Shown: positions 1-6,511, numbered from the stretch's first letter. The stretch is DNA of 6,511 bases from Geminicoccaceae bacterium (GCA_030824835.1 JAPJRA010000219.1:1-6511), one strand, 5' to 3'. Notes: a model not told the origin generated them from the sequence alone. Numbers and translations are program-made.

Positions 1-63
1 CCGGTAGACAAGATCGCCTGTGCGTACGCGCACCCAGCGCCTCGGGTGCCCCGGAGAGACGTC
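1..63. other. Upstream leader of the 3-hydroxyacyl-CoA dehydrogenase gene (partial intergenic region)
   Basis: No gene can be supported here. The segment holds a 14-bp imperfect palindrome with 5-bp arms, GTGCG-TACG-CGCAC (20-33), and the Shine-Dalgarno GGAGAG (52-57) for the ATG at 64. No convincing promoter is visible within the bases available; it may lie to the left of the window. Confidence 0.4.
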
Positions 64-1164
<1,101 letters not shown>

Positions 1165-1182
1165 TTTCACATCCGTGTGTGG

Positions 1183-1272
1183 CAGATTGTGCATGGCTGT
1201 GATGCTGCATTGCACAAAATGCGCAGTTGCGTTGCATCAGATGCATGGATAGTCATTGTGCACCGCACAACA
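1183..1272 (+). promoter_or_regulatory. TGC-rich regulatory region upstream of phasin 1 (candidate PhaR operators)
   Basis: The 121-bp gap before phasin 1 is less GC-rich than its surroundings and dense in TGC/GCA words. Seen directly: TGCATTGCA (1206-1214), a perfect inverted repeat TGCATC-A-GATGCA (1233-1245), and a perfect inverted repeat TTGTGC-ACC-GCACAA (1256-1270). The hexamer TTGTGC, or its complement GCACAA, also occurs at 1187-1192 and 1212-1217, giving four copies in 84 bp. The 14-mer GATGCTGCATTGCA (1201-1214) recurs inverted upstream of phasin 2. PhaR repressors of PHA-storing alphaproteobacteria are known to bind TGC-rich sites near phaP promoters, so PhaR operators are the inferred role. 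A weak -10-like GATAGT lies at 1248-1253, but no convincing -35 pairs with it. Confidence 0.6.
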
Positions 1273-1285
1273 TCGGGATGAGAAG

Positions 1286-1651
1286 ATGTCGACCTCCATG
1301 CCTCAGTTCCCCAAGTTCGATCTGGCCGCCCTGGTGGCGCTGCAGAAGGCCAATATCGAGACCATGGTCGCCGCGCAGAAGATCCTGTTCGACCTGCTGC
1401 AGACCGTGGCCAAGAAGCAGGCCGCCTATGTCAAGGAGTCGATCGCCAAGTCCGAGGCGATGCTGAAGGGCTTCGACACCAAGAAGGAGCCGGGCGCTTA
1501 CGCCGATGAGTTCAAGGCGGCGCTGGAGCAGGCCGTGGCCGAGGCCAAGGAGACTGTGGATCTCAGCATCAAGGCGCAGAGCGAGGTCGTCGATCTGCTC
1601 GTCAAGCGCGCCACCGCCAATTTCGAGGAGATCAAGGCCGTCGCCGCCTGA
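1286..1651 (+). CDS. Phasin family protein (PHA granule-associated), phasin 1
   Basis: A 121-residue, lysine/glutamate/alanine-rich protein, helical throughout, with no signal peptide or membrane segment. It matches the short alphaproteobacterial phasin type: an N-terminal stretch FDLAALVALQKANIETMVAA, then KILFDLLQTVAKKQAAYVK, and a long amphipathic helix running through EFKAALEQAVAEAKETVDLS to the C-terminus. Phasins coat the surface of polyhydroxyalkanoate granules and control their size and number. The start is placed at the ATG at 1286, behind a purine run (GATGAGAAG). An in-frame ATG four codons later (1298) and a TTG at 1256 are alternatives; the TTG lies inside an inverted repeat and is unlikely. 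A TGC-rich operator-like region precedes the gene and a strong terminator follows, so it is probably monocistronic. Family call firm, start moderately so. Confidence 0.9.
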   Translation: MSTSMPQFPKFDLAALVALQKANIETMVAAQKILFDLLQTVAKKQAAYVKESIAKSEAMLKGFDTKKEPGAYADEFKAALEQAVAEAKETVDLSIKAQSEVVDLLVKRATANFEEIKAVAA

Positions 1652-1672
1652 TCGTTCCCGACCCCGTCTGCT

Positions 1673-1701
1673 GGACCCCGGAAGGCTGCCTTCCGGGGTC
1701 C
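1673..1701 (+). terminator. Intrinsic-type terminator after phasin 1
   Basis: A perfect 13-bp stem, GGACCCCGGAAGG (1673-1685) with CCTTCCGGGGTCC (1689-1701), and a 3-nt CTG loop, starting 22 bp after the phasin stop. It is followed by TTGCCATTT, a weak but T-enriched tail. Stem strength and position make a terminator the best reading; the tail is poorer than in textbook cases. Confidence 0.82.
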
Positions 1702-1795
1702 TTGCCATTTGGGGCCGCGCGTGGCCGCAACGCCGTTGCCCGCCGGCATCGACTGCGCTTAGGTGCCGGCCCGTCGTTGCCAGGAGACCAAGACG

Positions 1796-2692
1796 ATGGC
1801 CGACCACGACCCGGACCACACCACCCTGCCCAGCGCCCGCGAGGACGTGGCCCGGGTGCGCGAGGTCCCGGCGACGCCGCAGACGCTGGCCCCCAGCTAC
1901 CGCCTGGCCTTCAGCGACACCGATTTCCTGCTGCGCGAGGAACTGCGTCCGGTTCGTCTGCAGCTCGAACTCCTCAAGCCCGAGCTCGAGCTGCTGGCCC
2001 GCGGCATCGAATCGACCATCGTCACCTTCGGCAGTGCCCGAATCGTCGAGCCCGCGGAGGCGGCACGGCGGCGCGGGGCCGCCGAGGCCGCCAGTGCCGC
2101 CGCCCCGGACGACCCCATGCTGGCGCAGGTCGCGCGCGCTGCCGCCAATCTCGAGCGGTTGGCGCGCAACTACGAGGAGGCGCGTGCTTTCGCCCGCTTG
2201 GTCTCGACGCCGCGTCGCCCGGACGGGCAGCAGCGCTACGTCATCGTCACCGGCGGCGGCCCCGGGATCATGGAGGCTGCCAACCGTGGCGCCGCCGACG
2301 CCGGGGCGATCAGCATCGGCCACAACATCGTGCTGCCGCACGAGCAGGCACCCAATCCCTGGATCACGCCCGAGCTGTGCTTCCAGTTCCACTATTTTGC
2401 GCTGCGCAAGATGCACCTTCTGACCCGTGCCAAGGCGCTGGTCGTGTTCCCGGGCGGGTTCGGCACGCTGGACGAGCTGTTCGAGACCCTGTGCCTGATC
2501 CAGACCGGCAAGTCGCGCCCCATGCCGGTCCTGCTGTTCGACCGCGCCTACTGGCAGCGGATCATCAGCTTCGATGCCCTGGTCGAGGAAGGCGTGGTCG
2601 ACGCCCGCGACCTCGGCCTGTTCAGCTTCGTCGAGACGGCGCAGGAGGCCTGGGCCCGGATCGAGAGCCACTACGCCGCCGCCGCTCCGTGA
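1796..2692 (+). CDS. LOG family protein (TIGR00730-type Rossmann fold; putative nucleoside-monophosphate phosphoribohydrolase)
   Basis: A 298-residue protein with the LOG (lonely guy)/lysine-decarboxylase-like fold. Key motifs are VTGGGPGIMEAANRGA (about 151-166), LRKMHL with Arg204, and the family signature PGGFGTLDE (219-227). Arg204 and Glu227 are the positions expected to serve the LOG phosphoribohydrolase site, which cleaves N6-modified adenosine monophosphates or other NMPs to base plus ribose 5-phosphate. Older databases call such proteins lysine decarboxylases, but that activity is not expected. The first ~130 residues are an extra charged, alanine-rich helical region; similar long forms are common in alphaproteobacteria, and the short plant-like LOG form is about 190 residues. 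The ATG at 1796 follows AGGAGA (1782-1787). The next gene starts 16 bp after the stop. The true substrate is unknown. Confidence 0.88.
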   Translation: MADHDPDHTTLPSAREDVARVREVPATPQTLAPSYRLAFSDTDFLLREELRPVRLQLELLKPELELLARGIESTIVTFGSARIVEPAEAARRRGAAEAASAAAPDDPMLAQVARAAANLERLARNYEEARAFARLVSTPRRPDGQQRYVIVTGGGPGIMEAANRGAADAGAISIGHNIVLPHEQAPNPWITPELCFQFHYFALRKMHLLTRAKALVVFPGGFGTLDELFETLCLIQTGKSRPMPVLLFDRAYWQRIISFDALVEEGVVDARDLGLFSFVETAQEAWARIESHYAAAAP

Positions 2693-2708
2693 TCCGGTAC
2701 GTCTGGCC

Positions 2709-3335
2709 ATGGAGCAGCTGCTGTTCTGGCTCGACCTGGTCGGGGTCGTGGTGTTCGCGGTCAGCGGTGCCCTCGAGGCCGCGCGCAAGCAGCTCGACAT
2801 CGTGGGCTTCCTGTTCGTGGCGGCGGTGACGGGCATCGGCGGCGGCACGCTGCGCGATTTGCTGCTCGATCGCGGGCCGGTCTTCTGGGTGCACCAGCCG
2901 GTCTATCTGTGGCTCACCAGTGCGGCCGCGATCCTGACCTTCTTCGTCGCCCCGCACATCGCGCGCCGTGCGGTCCTGCTGCTTTGGGCCGATGCCGTGG
3001 GCATGGCGGTGTTCGCCGTGATCGGCGCCCGGACGGCGCTGGACTTTGGCGCGGGGCCGGCGGTGGCCGTGCTGATGGGGACCATGACCGCGACCTTCGG
3101 TGGGCTGATCCGCGACGTGGTCTGCACCGAGACCCCGCTGCTGCTGAAGCGCGAGGTCTACGCCACCGCCGCCGCTGCCGGCGCGGCGACCTTGGTGGCA
3201 GGGGAGGCGCTGGGGATCGCCCCGGCGTTGGCCACCCTGGCCGGGCTCGCCATCGCGTTCGCCATCCGCGCCGTGGCGCTGAGCTACAGCCTCTCGCTGC
3301 CGATCTACCGTCCCCGGCCGGCCCGCCCGCGCTGA
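2709..3335 (+). CDS. TRIC/UPF0126 family inner-membrane protein
   Basis: A 208-residue, very hydrophobic protein with about seven membrane helices (near residues 4-24, 31-46, 65-82, 88-107, 116-134, 149-166 and 170-192). An internal duplication is visible at an exact offset of 86 residues: Asp9/Asp95, Gly12/Gly98, Phe16/Phe102, Gly20/Gly106 and Arg49-Asp50/Arg135-Asp136. The glycine motifs are GIGGGTLRD (42-50) and ATFGGLIRD (128-136). This is the hallmark of the YicG/YadS (UPF0126, Pfam 'glycine transporter') family, homologous to trimeric intracellular cation channels; bacterial members conduct monovalent cations in structural studies, while others have been linked to glycine. The start is the ATG at 2709, which has no clear Shine-Dalgarno. 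With only 16 bp after the LOG gene stop, translational coupling is likely. A 7-residue-longer CTG/GTA-type start is not supported. Confidence 0.9.
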   Translation: MEQLLFWLDLVGVVVFAVSGALEAARKQLDIVGFLFVAAVTGIGGGTLRDLLLDRGPVFWVHQPVYLWLTSAAAILTFFVAPHIARRAVLLLWADAVGMAVFAVIGARTALDFGAGPAVAVLMGTMTATFGGLIRDVVCTETPLLLKREVYATAAAAGAATLVAGEALGIAPALATLAGLAIAFAIRAVALSYSLSLPIYRPRPARPR

Positions 3336-3421
3336 GCGGCCCTCGCCGCGACGGTTGACGAAAGGCTGCTGGCGGTCGAGCCTGACGATGGGAATATTGG
3401 CCGGGTGAGCGGGAGAAGCGC

Positions 3422-4474
3422 ATGCACCTGCGATTGATCCAACTTGGGCTGGGCGGCTGGGGGCGAAGCTGGGTCGAGGAGGTGACCCGGAGAACGCCCG
3501 GGATCGAGCCGGTGGCATGGGTTGACCCGGACCAGACGATGCGGGTCACGGCCATCACGGTGCTGGGCCTGCCGGCGGAGCGTGTCTTCGCCTCATTGGA
3601 GGCGGCCCTGGCCGTGGTCGCGGCGGAGGCTGCGCTGATCGTGGTGCCACTGGCCGCGCACGCGACGGCCACCCGGGCCGCTCTGGAGGCCGGCCTCGAC
3701 GTATTGGTCGAGAAGCCGTTCACCGCGACCCTAGCCGAGGCCGCCTCGCTCGTGGCGCTGGCCCGGGAGCGCGGTCGCCGGATGATGATCAGCCAGAACT
3801 ACCGCTGGTTCCGGGCGCCGCGCCTGGCCCGCCAACTGGTCAGCGACGGTGCGATCGGGCGGCCGATGGCCTGCTACCTCGATTTCCACTTCTATTACGG
3901 CCCCGACTACCGCTACTTCTTCCTCGACGAGCCTCTGCTCAGCGACATGGCCATCCATCATTTCGACACCATGCGCTTCGTTCTCCGGGACGAGCCCGTC
4001 GAGGTCGCTTGCCAGAGCTGGAGCGAGCCCGAATCGCCGTTCCGCGGCCGCCCGGCGGCCATCGTCGCCATCCGCATGGCCAAAGGCACCATCGTCAGCT
4101 ACCGTGGCAGCTGGATCTCGCGCGGCCCGACCACGCCCCATGGCGGCGAGTGGCGGCTGGACGGCACCCACGGTGCGATCGCGATGCACTACCGGGGCGC
4201 CGGTGCCACCCGCGAGAGCATTGACCAGCTCCGCCTGTACGGCAGCGAGGGGGCCCTCGGTGAGGCGGCTCTGCCGCCGTTGCCGTTGATGGATCGCAAG
4301 GGCTCCCTGGACGCCTTCGCCCGCTGGGTCGACGGCGCCACGTCGCTGGACGGCCTGAGCACGGGCGAGGACAATCTGCGCAGCCTGGCGCTGATGTTCG
4401 CCGCCATCCGCTCGGCCGGGCTGGGCGGGGCGCCCGTCAGGGTGGCGGAACTGCTGGCCGAGGTGGGGGCATGA
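3422..4474 (+). CDS. Gfo/Idh/MocA family oxidoreductase (ThuB-like sugar dehydrogenase)
   Basis: A 350-residue NAD(P)-dependent cytosolic oxidoreductase. The N-terminal Rossmann fold carries LGLGGWG (G9-x-G11-G12-x-G14). The family signature EKPF is at 97-100, with Lys98 the usual catalytic or substrate-binding lysine. ISQNYRW (123-129) and DMAIHHFD (175-182) complete the sugar-binding face, with His179 and His180 in the customary active-site helix. GGAGAAG (3411-3417) lies 4 bp before the ATG. The stop overlaps the start of a ThuA-domain gene in ATGA, implying translational coupling. In Rhizobium and Agrobacterium, ThuB is a dehydrogenase of this fold that works with ThuA in trehalose and related disaccharide catabolism through 3-keto sugars, so a 3-keto-sugar-forming role is plausible. 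Gfo/Idh enzymes differ widely in substrate, and no transporter is in view to narrow it. Confidence 0.88.
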   Translation: MHLRLIQLGLGGWGRSWVEEVTRRTPGIEPVAWVDPDQTMRVTAITVLGLPAERVFASLEAALAVVAAEAALIVVPLAAHATATRAALEAGLDVLVEKPFTATLAEAASLVALARERGRRMMISQNYRWFRAPRLARQLVSDGAIGRPMACYLDFHFYYGPDYRYFFLDEPLLSDMAIHHFDTMRFVLRDEPVEVACQSWSEPESPFRGRPAAIVAIRMAKGTIVSYRGSWISRGPTTPHGGEWRLDGTHGAIAMHYRGAGATRESIDQLRLYGSEGALGEAALPPLPLMDRKGSLDAFARWVDGATSLDGLSTGEDNLRSLALMFAAIRSAGLGGAPVRVAELLAEVGA

Positions 4475-5196
4475 GTGCGGCACTGCGGGTCACGGTCTGG
4501 AACGAGTTCCGGCACGAGCGGTCCAATCCAGCCGTTGCTGCGGTCTATCCCGATGGCATCCACGAGGCATTGGCCGCACCCTTGCGGGCCGCCGGCCACG
4601 CCATGCGGACGGCGACTCTGGACGAGCCCGAGCACGGGCTCGGCGGCGACGTGCTGGCCGCGACCGACGTCTTGGTCTGGTGGGGGCACAAGGCGCACCA
4701 CGAGGTCAAGGACGCCGTGGCCGAGCAGGTCTGCGCCCGGGTGCTGGACGGCATGGGGCTGATCGCCCTGCACTCGGCCCATTTCTCCAAGCCGTTCACC
4801 CGGCTGATGGGCACCAGCTGCGGCCTGAAGTGGCGGGTCGCGGACGAGCGCGAGCATCTGTGGGTGGTGGCCCCGGGCCACCCGATCGTGGCCGGGCTGC
4901 CGGAGCGGATCGACCTTGCGCAGGAGGAGATGTACGGCGAGCACTTCGACATCCCGGCGCCGGACGAGCTGGTCCTGGTCAGCTGGTTCCAGGGCGGCGA
5001 GGTGTTCCGCAGCGGCTGCTGCTTCCGCCGGGGCAGGGGGCGCATCTTCTACTTCCGACCCGGCCACGAGACCTACCCGACCTACCACCAGGCCACGATC
5101 CAGCGGGTTATCGCCAACGCCGTCGGCTGGGCTGCGCCGGTGGCCGGTGCCGCGCCGATCCGGGCCCGCTCGGTGCCGATCGAGCCTTTGGGCTAG
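4471..5196 (+). CDS. ThuA domain-containing protein (trehalose utilisation-type)
   Basis: A 241-residue protein with the ThuA fold, a class I glutamine amidotransferase-like alpha/beta domain without the amidotransferase chemistry. Visible family motifs are VWNEFRHE (9-16), WWGHKAHHE (70-78), [11 protein letters not shown] (99-109), GHPIVAGLP near 139-147, [11 protein letters not shown] near 152-162 and [13 protein letters not shown] (194-206). The many conserved His/Glu residues suggest a polar or metal-assisted sugar site. In Sinorhizobium and Agrobacterium thuA lies beside thuB and is needed for use of trehalose, maltitol or similar sugars; some ThuA-domain proteins are thought to act on 3-keto-glycosides. 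The start ATG at 4471 overlaps the upstream stop by four bases, so the pair is one translational unit. Order here is thuB-like then thuA-like, with no sugar ABC transporter inside the window. No signal peptide. Confidence 0.88.
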   Translation: MSAALRVTVWNEFRHERSNPAVAAVYPDGIHEALAAPLRAAGHAMRTATLDEPEHGLGGDVLAATDVLVWWGHKAHHEVKDAVAEQVCARVLDGMGLIALHSAHFSKPFTRLMGTSCGLKWRVADEREHLWVVAPGHPIVAGLPERIDLAQEEMYGEHFDIPAPDELVLVSWFQGGEVFRSGCCFRRGRGRIFYFRPGHETYPTYHQATIQRVIANAVGWAAPVAGAAPIRARSVPIEPLG

Positions 5197-5239
5197 GAAC
5201 TCGTCGGCGAAAAGATTGGAACCTTCGCGCCAGCGAGGC

Positions 5240-5294
5240 TTTTGCAATGCAGCATCGGCGTCGTGCCGGTGCTGCAGCGTAGCAGGAGCCTGCT
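5240..5294 (+). promoter_or_regulatory. Regulatory region upstream of phasin 2 (candidate PhaR operator)
   Basis: The 129-bp gap between the ThuA gene and phasin 2 contains TGCAATGCAGCATC (5243-5256), the exact reverse complement of the 14-mer at 1201-1214 before phasin 1. TTT precedes it, so two of the next three bases also agree. Further TGC words follow: CTGCAG (5272-5277) and the perfect inverted repeat AGCAGG-AG-CCTGCT (5281-5294). The last ends 32 bp before the start codon. By analogy with TGC-rich PhaR operators this is the inferred control site of the second phasin. A definite -35/-10 pair is not visible. Confidence 0.55.
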
Positions 5295-5325
5295 GCGCCT
5301 GCCCACCCTGGAGAGGAGAACCACG

Positions 5326-5823
5326 ATGGCGCAGAGCGCGAAAACGGCCGAGAAGGCTGCCTCTACCGTCAAGAACGCCACCGAGCAGACGGCGGAGCGG
5401 GGCCGCGAGGCCATGGACCAGGCAACCGAGCTTGCGCACGAGACCGCCGAGCGGGCCGAGGGTGGCCTCCGCCGTGGCCTCCAGGTGGTCGAGCGGGCCG
5501 CCGGCGGTGCCGCCGAGATGCAGCGCGAGGTGGCGCAGCGCTCGGCCGACGGCACTGCCGAGATCGGCCAGACGCTGACCCGGCTGTGCCAGGAGCAGAC
5601 CCGGCAGAATGTCCAGACTTGGACGGCACTCATGGGTGCGGTCGACTGGGACCAGGTGGTCAAGGCCGTGGACTGGGAGCGCGTGACCCAGATCCAGGGC
5701 GAGTATCTGCGCCTCAGCCTGGAGCGCGGCGCCCGGCTCACCCAGCGCTATTTCGAGGTCGGTCAGTCCGTCCTCGGTACGGCCAACGCCGCCTTCCAGC
5801 GCCAGGCTCAGAAGGCGGCCTGA
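5326..5823 (+). CDS. Phasin family protein (PHA granule-associated), phasin 2
   Basis: A 165-residue, all-helical soluble protein. Residues 1-75 are a low-complexity amphipathic stretch rich in Ala, Glu, Lys and Thr (for example AEKAASTVKNATEQTAERGR), resembling apolipoprotein/LEA-like surfaces. Residues ~80-165 have the phasin core pattern, with QEQTRQNVQTWTALMGAVDW and a C-terminal helix around GEYLRLSLERGARLTQRYFE. Expected role: binding the surface of PHA granules. It is a distant paralogue of phasin 1 and has no obvious pairwise identity beyond the helical pattern. AGGAG (5314-5318) lies 7 bp before the ATG at 5326. The gap to the ThuA gene, the phasin-type operator word and the downstream hairpin argue for a separate transcription unit. 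Other coiled-coil families could mimic this composition, so the call rests partly on the shared operator. Confidence 0.82.
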   Translation: MAQSAKTAEKAASTVKNATEQTAERGREAMDQATELAHETAERAEGGLRRGLQVVERAAGGAAEMQREVAQRSADGTAEIGQTLTRLCQEQTRQNVQTWTALMGAVDWDQVVKAVDWERVTQIQGEYLRLSLERGARLTQRYFEVGQSVLGTANAAFQRQAQKAA

Positions 5824-6511
5824 CGCCATCGGCAGCGCGCGAACGTACCTGCGTGAGAAAGCCACGGCCGTACCTTCGGGTGCGGCCGTGGCCGTTTGTA
5901 CCTCTGCCAAGACAGGCTGAACCGCCGGCGGCAGGGATGGCCCGATGCCGTCATGCTGGGTTCGTGCGTGCGCGCCGAGGTTTGAGGTCGGGAGCCTCGG
6001 GTTCCTTTCCGCGACGGGCCGGCTCGGGTCCAGACGTGCACGCGGCCACTAGACAGGGAGAGCGCCGGTGACCGGCCAGCTAAGCTCTTGGGTTCGAACG
6101 TGCGCGCGGAAGCCTCACCCAGAGCCGGGCGGTAGGGTTCGTTCGTGCACACGGGCGTGTTGGATTCACCGGCGCGCGGCGGTCCCTTGGGTTCGAAGGT
6201 GCGCGCCGGCACGGCGCGTTCACCGTCGCCCGGACCGATCAGGCCCGCGGCCCTGGCCTTGCGGTGCGCGAGGTAGTCGCGCAGGGCGCGGCCGGTGGCG
6301 GTGGCGGCAGCCGCCTGGCAGCGCAGCGTAGCGCCGAGGGCGCCGACGTTCGGTGGCTGCCAGAGGTTGCTGCCATGGCGGCGCCCGGCACCGCTGGGGC
6401 CGGTGTCGGTCATGACCTCGGCCTCGATCCGATCCGCCCGGGTCTCGCGCCACACGTCGACCGCGACGGCCGCTGCGAGCTTGCGCTCGAGCGCGTCCGC
6501 GGGGCCGATGC
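5808..6511 (-). CDS. Hypothetical protein, C-terminal part, with T-x-E-P repeat tail (truncated by window edge)
   Basis: A minus-strand frame open from the right edge to a TGA at 5808-5810 (233 codons; the start lies outside). From 6511 to about 6085 codon use is strongly G/C-ending, as in the neighbouring genes, supporting real coding. The visible part begins with a charged helical segment (ALERKLAAAV, DVWRETRADRIEAEVM), then HGSNLWQPPNVGALGATLR and a helix RALRDYLAHRKARAAGL. A tail follows with ARTFEPK, VCTNEPY, ARTFEPK and ARTHEPS. I do not recognise a characterised family. The distal 3' part is doubtful: it contains TTA and AGT codons, runs through the phasin terminator and overlaps the phasin gene by 16 bp. 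A one-base shift near 6045-6079 would instead end the protein at a TGA at 5951-5953. No function is proposed. Confidence 0.5.
   Translation of the reverse strand, partial: IGPADALERKLAAAVAVDVWRETRADRIEAEVMTDTGPSGAGRRHGSNLWQPPNVGALGATLRCQAAAATATGRALRDYLAHRKARAAGLIGPGDGERAVPARTFEPKGPPRAGESNTPVCTNEPYRPALGEASARTFEPKSLAGRSPALSLSSGRVHVWTRAGPSRKGTRGSRPQTSARTHEPSMTASGHPCRRRFSLSWQRYKRPRPHPKVRPWLSHAGTFARCRWRQAAF
5861..5892 (+). terminator. Terminator hairpin with TTCG tetraloop after phasin 2
   Basis: The arms GCCACGGCCGTACC (5861-5874) and GGTGCGGCCGTGGC (5879-5892) pair over 14 positions, with a single T-G wobble, around a TTCG loop closed by C-G, the extra-stable UUCG tetraloop. AAA (5858-5860) precedes and CGTTTGT follows. 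It starts 37 bp past the phasin stop. The transcript from the opposite strand would carry a similar stem without the UUCG loop, so it mainly serves the plus strand. Confidence 0.8.
5958..6205. repeat. Interspersed 17-bp repeat, five units, consensus GGGTTCGnnCGTGCGCG
   Basis: Units read on the plus strand: 5958-5974 GGGTTCGTGCGTGCGCG, 6026-6042 GGGTCCAGACGTGCACG (degenerate), 6090-6106 GGGTTCGAACGTGCGCG, 6135-6151 GGGTTCGTTCGTGCACA and 6189-6205 GGGTTCGAAGGTGCGCG. Start-to-start distances are 68, 64, 45 and 54 bp; the sequences between units are unrelated. A further poor copy may begin at 5999 (GGGTTCC). On the minus strand the four good units are all in the same reading frame and encode [AV]-[RC]-T-x-E-P. 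It is not a CRISPR array: spacers are irregular and the repeat is short and degenerate. Confidence 0.65.

Noticed and set aside
20..33. GTGCGTACGCGCAC at the left edge as a further copy of the 17-bp repeat
   Set aside because: It shares CG-rich words with the repeat but lacks the GGGTTCG half; the resemblance is too weak to claim.
1736..1764. TTGCCC-N17-TTAGGT as a promoter for the LOG gene
   Set aside because: Spacing is right, but the -10 matches consensus at only two positions.
1253..2848. 531-codon minus-strand open frame across phasin 1 and the LOG gene
   Set aside because: It is antisense to two well-supported genes, crosses the terminator hairpin and an intergenic region, and its peptide is a low-complexity Arg/Gly/Leu mix with no domain. 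Long antisense frames are expected at this GC content.
3336..3349. Small hairpin GCGGC-CCTC-GCCGC just after the TRIC gene as a terminator
   Set aside because: Only a 5-bp stem and no T-rich tail; common by chance at this GC content.
3355..3398. TTGACG (3355-3360) and an AATATT patch as a promoter for the Gfo/Idh gene
   Set aside because: The -35-like word is good, but no -10-like hexamer lies at 16-19 bp; the AT-rich patch is 32 bp away. A promoter is likely somewhere in this 86-bp gap but cannot be defined.
2622..3518. 298-codon minus-strand open frame opposite the TRIC gene
   Set aside because: It is antisense to a clear membrane protein with family motifs; the peptide is Arg/Gly/His-rich, as expected of a shadow frame.
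4189..5910. 573-codon minus-strand open frame across the ThuB/ThuA-like genes and phasin 2
   Set aside because: It covers three convincing plus-strand genes and their gaps, has no recognisable motif, and its codon pattern is the mirror image of the sense genes.
5958..6205. CRISPR array
   Set aside because: Repeat units are only 17 bp and degenerate, spacing varies from 45 to 68 bp, and most units fit one reading frame of a coding sequence.

Overview
The window is about 70% GC, with strongly G/C-biased third codon positions, short intergenic gaps and purine-rich ribosome sites. Two phasins, a 3-hydroxyacyl-CoA dehydrogenase and a ThuB/ThuA-like pair point to a polyhydroxyalkanoate (PHA)-storing alphaproteobacterium, probably of the Rhodospirillales. 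That placement is inferred from gene content and base composition, not from a phylogenetic marker.

Layout, left to right. (1) 64-1164: a single-module 3-hydroxyacyl-CoA dehydrogenase with the full Ser/His/Glu/Asn catalytic set. (2) 1165-1285: a TGC-rich regulatory region full of inverted repeats, followed by a small phasin (1286-1651) and a 13-bp-stem terminator (1673-1701). (3) 1796-2692: a LOG/TIGR00730 Rossmann-fold protein. A TRIC/UPF0126 membrane protein (2709-3335) follows after 16 bp and is probably co-transcribed. (4) 3422-4474 and 4471-5196: a Gfo/Idh/MocA oxidoreductase and a ThuA-domain protein whose stop and start codons overlap (ATGA), resembling the thuB/thuA sugar module of Rhizobiaceae. 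(5) 5197-5325: a second regulatory region leading to a second phasin (5326-5823), which ends in a terminator hairpin with a TTCG loop (5861-5892). (6) 5824-6511: the 3' part of a minus-strand gene entering from the right edge. Its C-terminal section is built on short T-x-E-P units, visible in the DNA as an interspersed 17-bp repeat, and its distal end looks decayed or frameshifted.

The most useful signal links the two phasins. An exact 14-bp word, GATGCTGCATTGCA, lies upstream of phasin 1 on the plus strand (1201-1214) and upstream of phasin 2 in the opposite orientation (5243-5256). Its TGC-rich character fits the known binding preference of PhaR, the PHA-responsive repressor, so the phasins are probably co-regulated. 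Otherwise the window is ordinary core and accessory metabolism: acyl-CoA conversion and PHA granule coating, with an independent sugar-oxidation pair. I did not find an undescribed multi-gene system. The minus-strand repeat gene is the least explained element.
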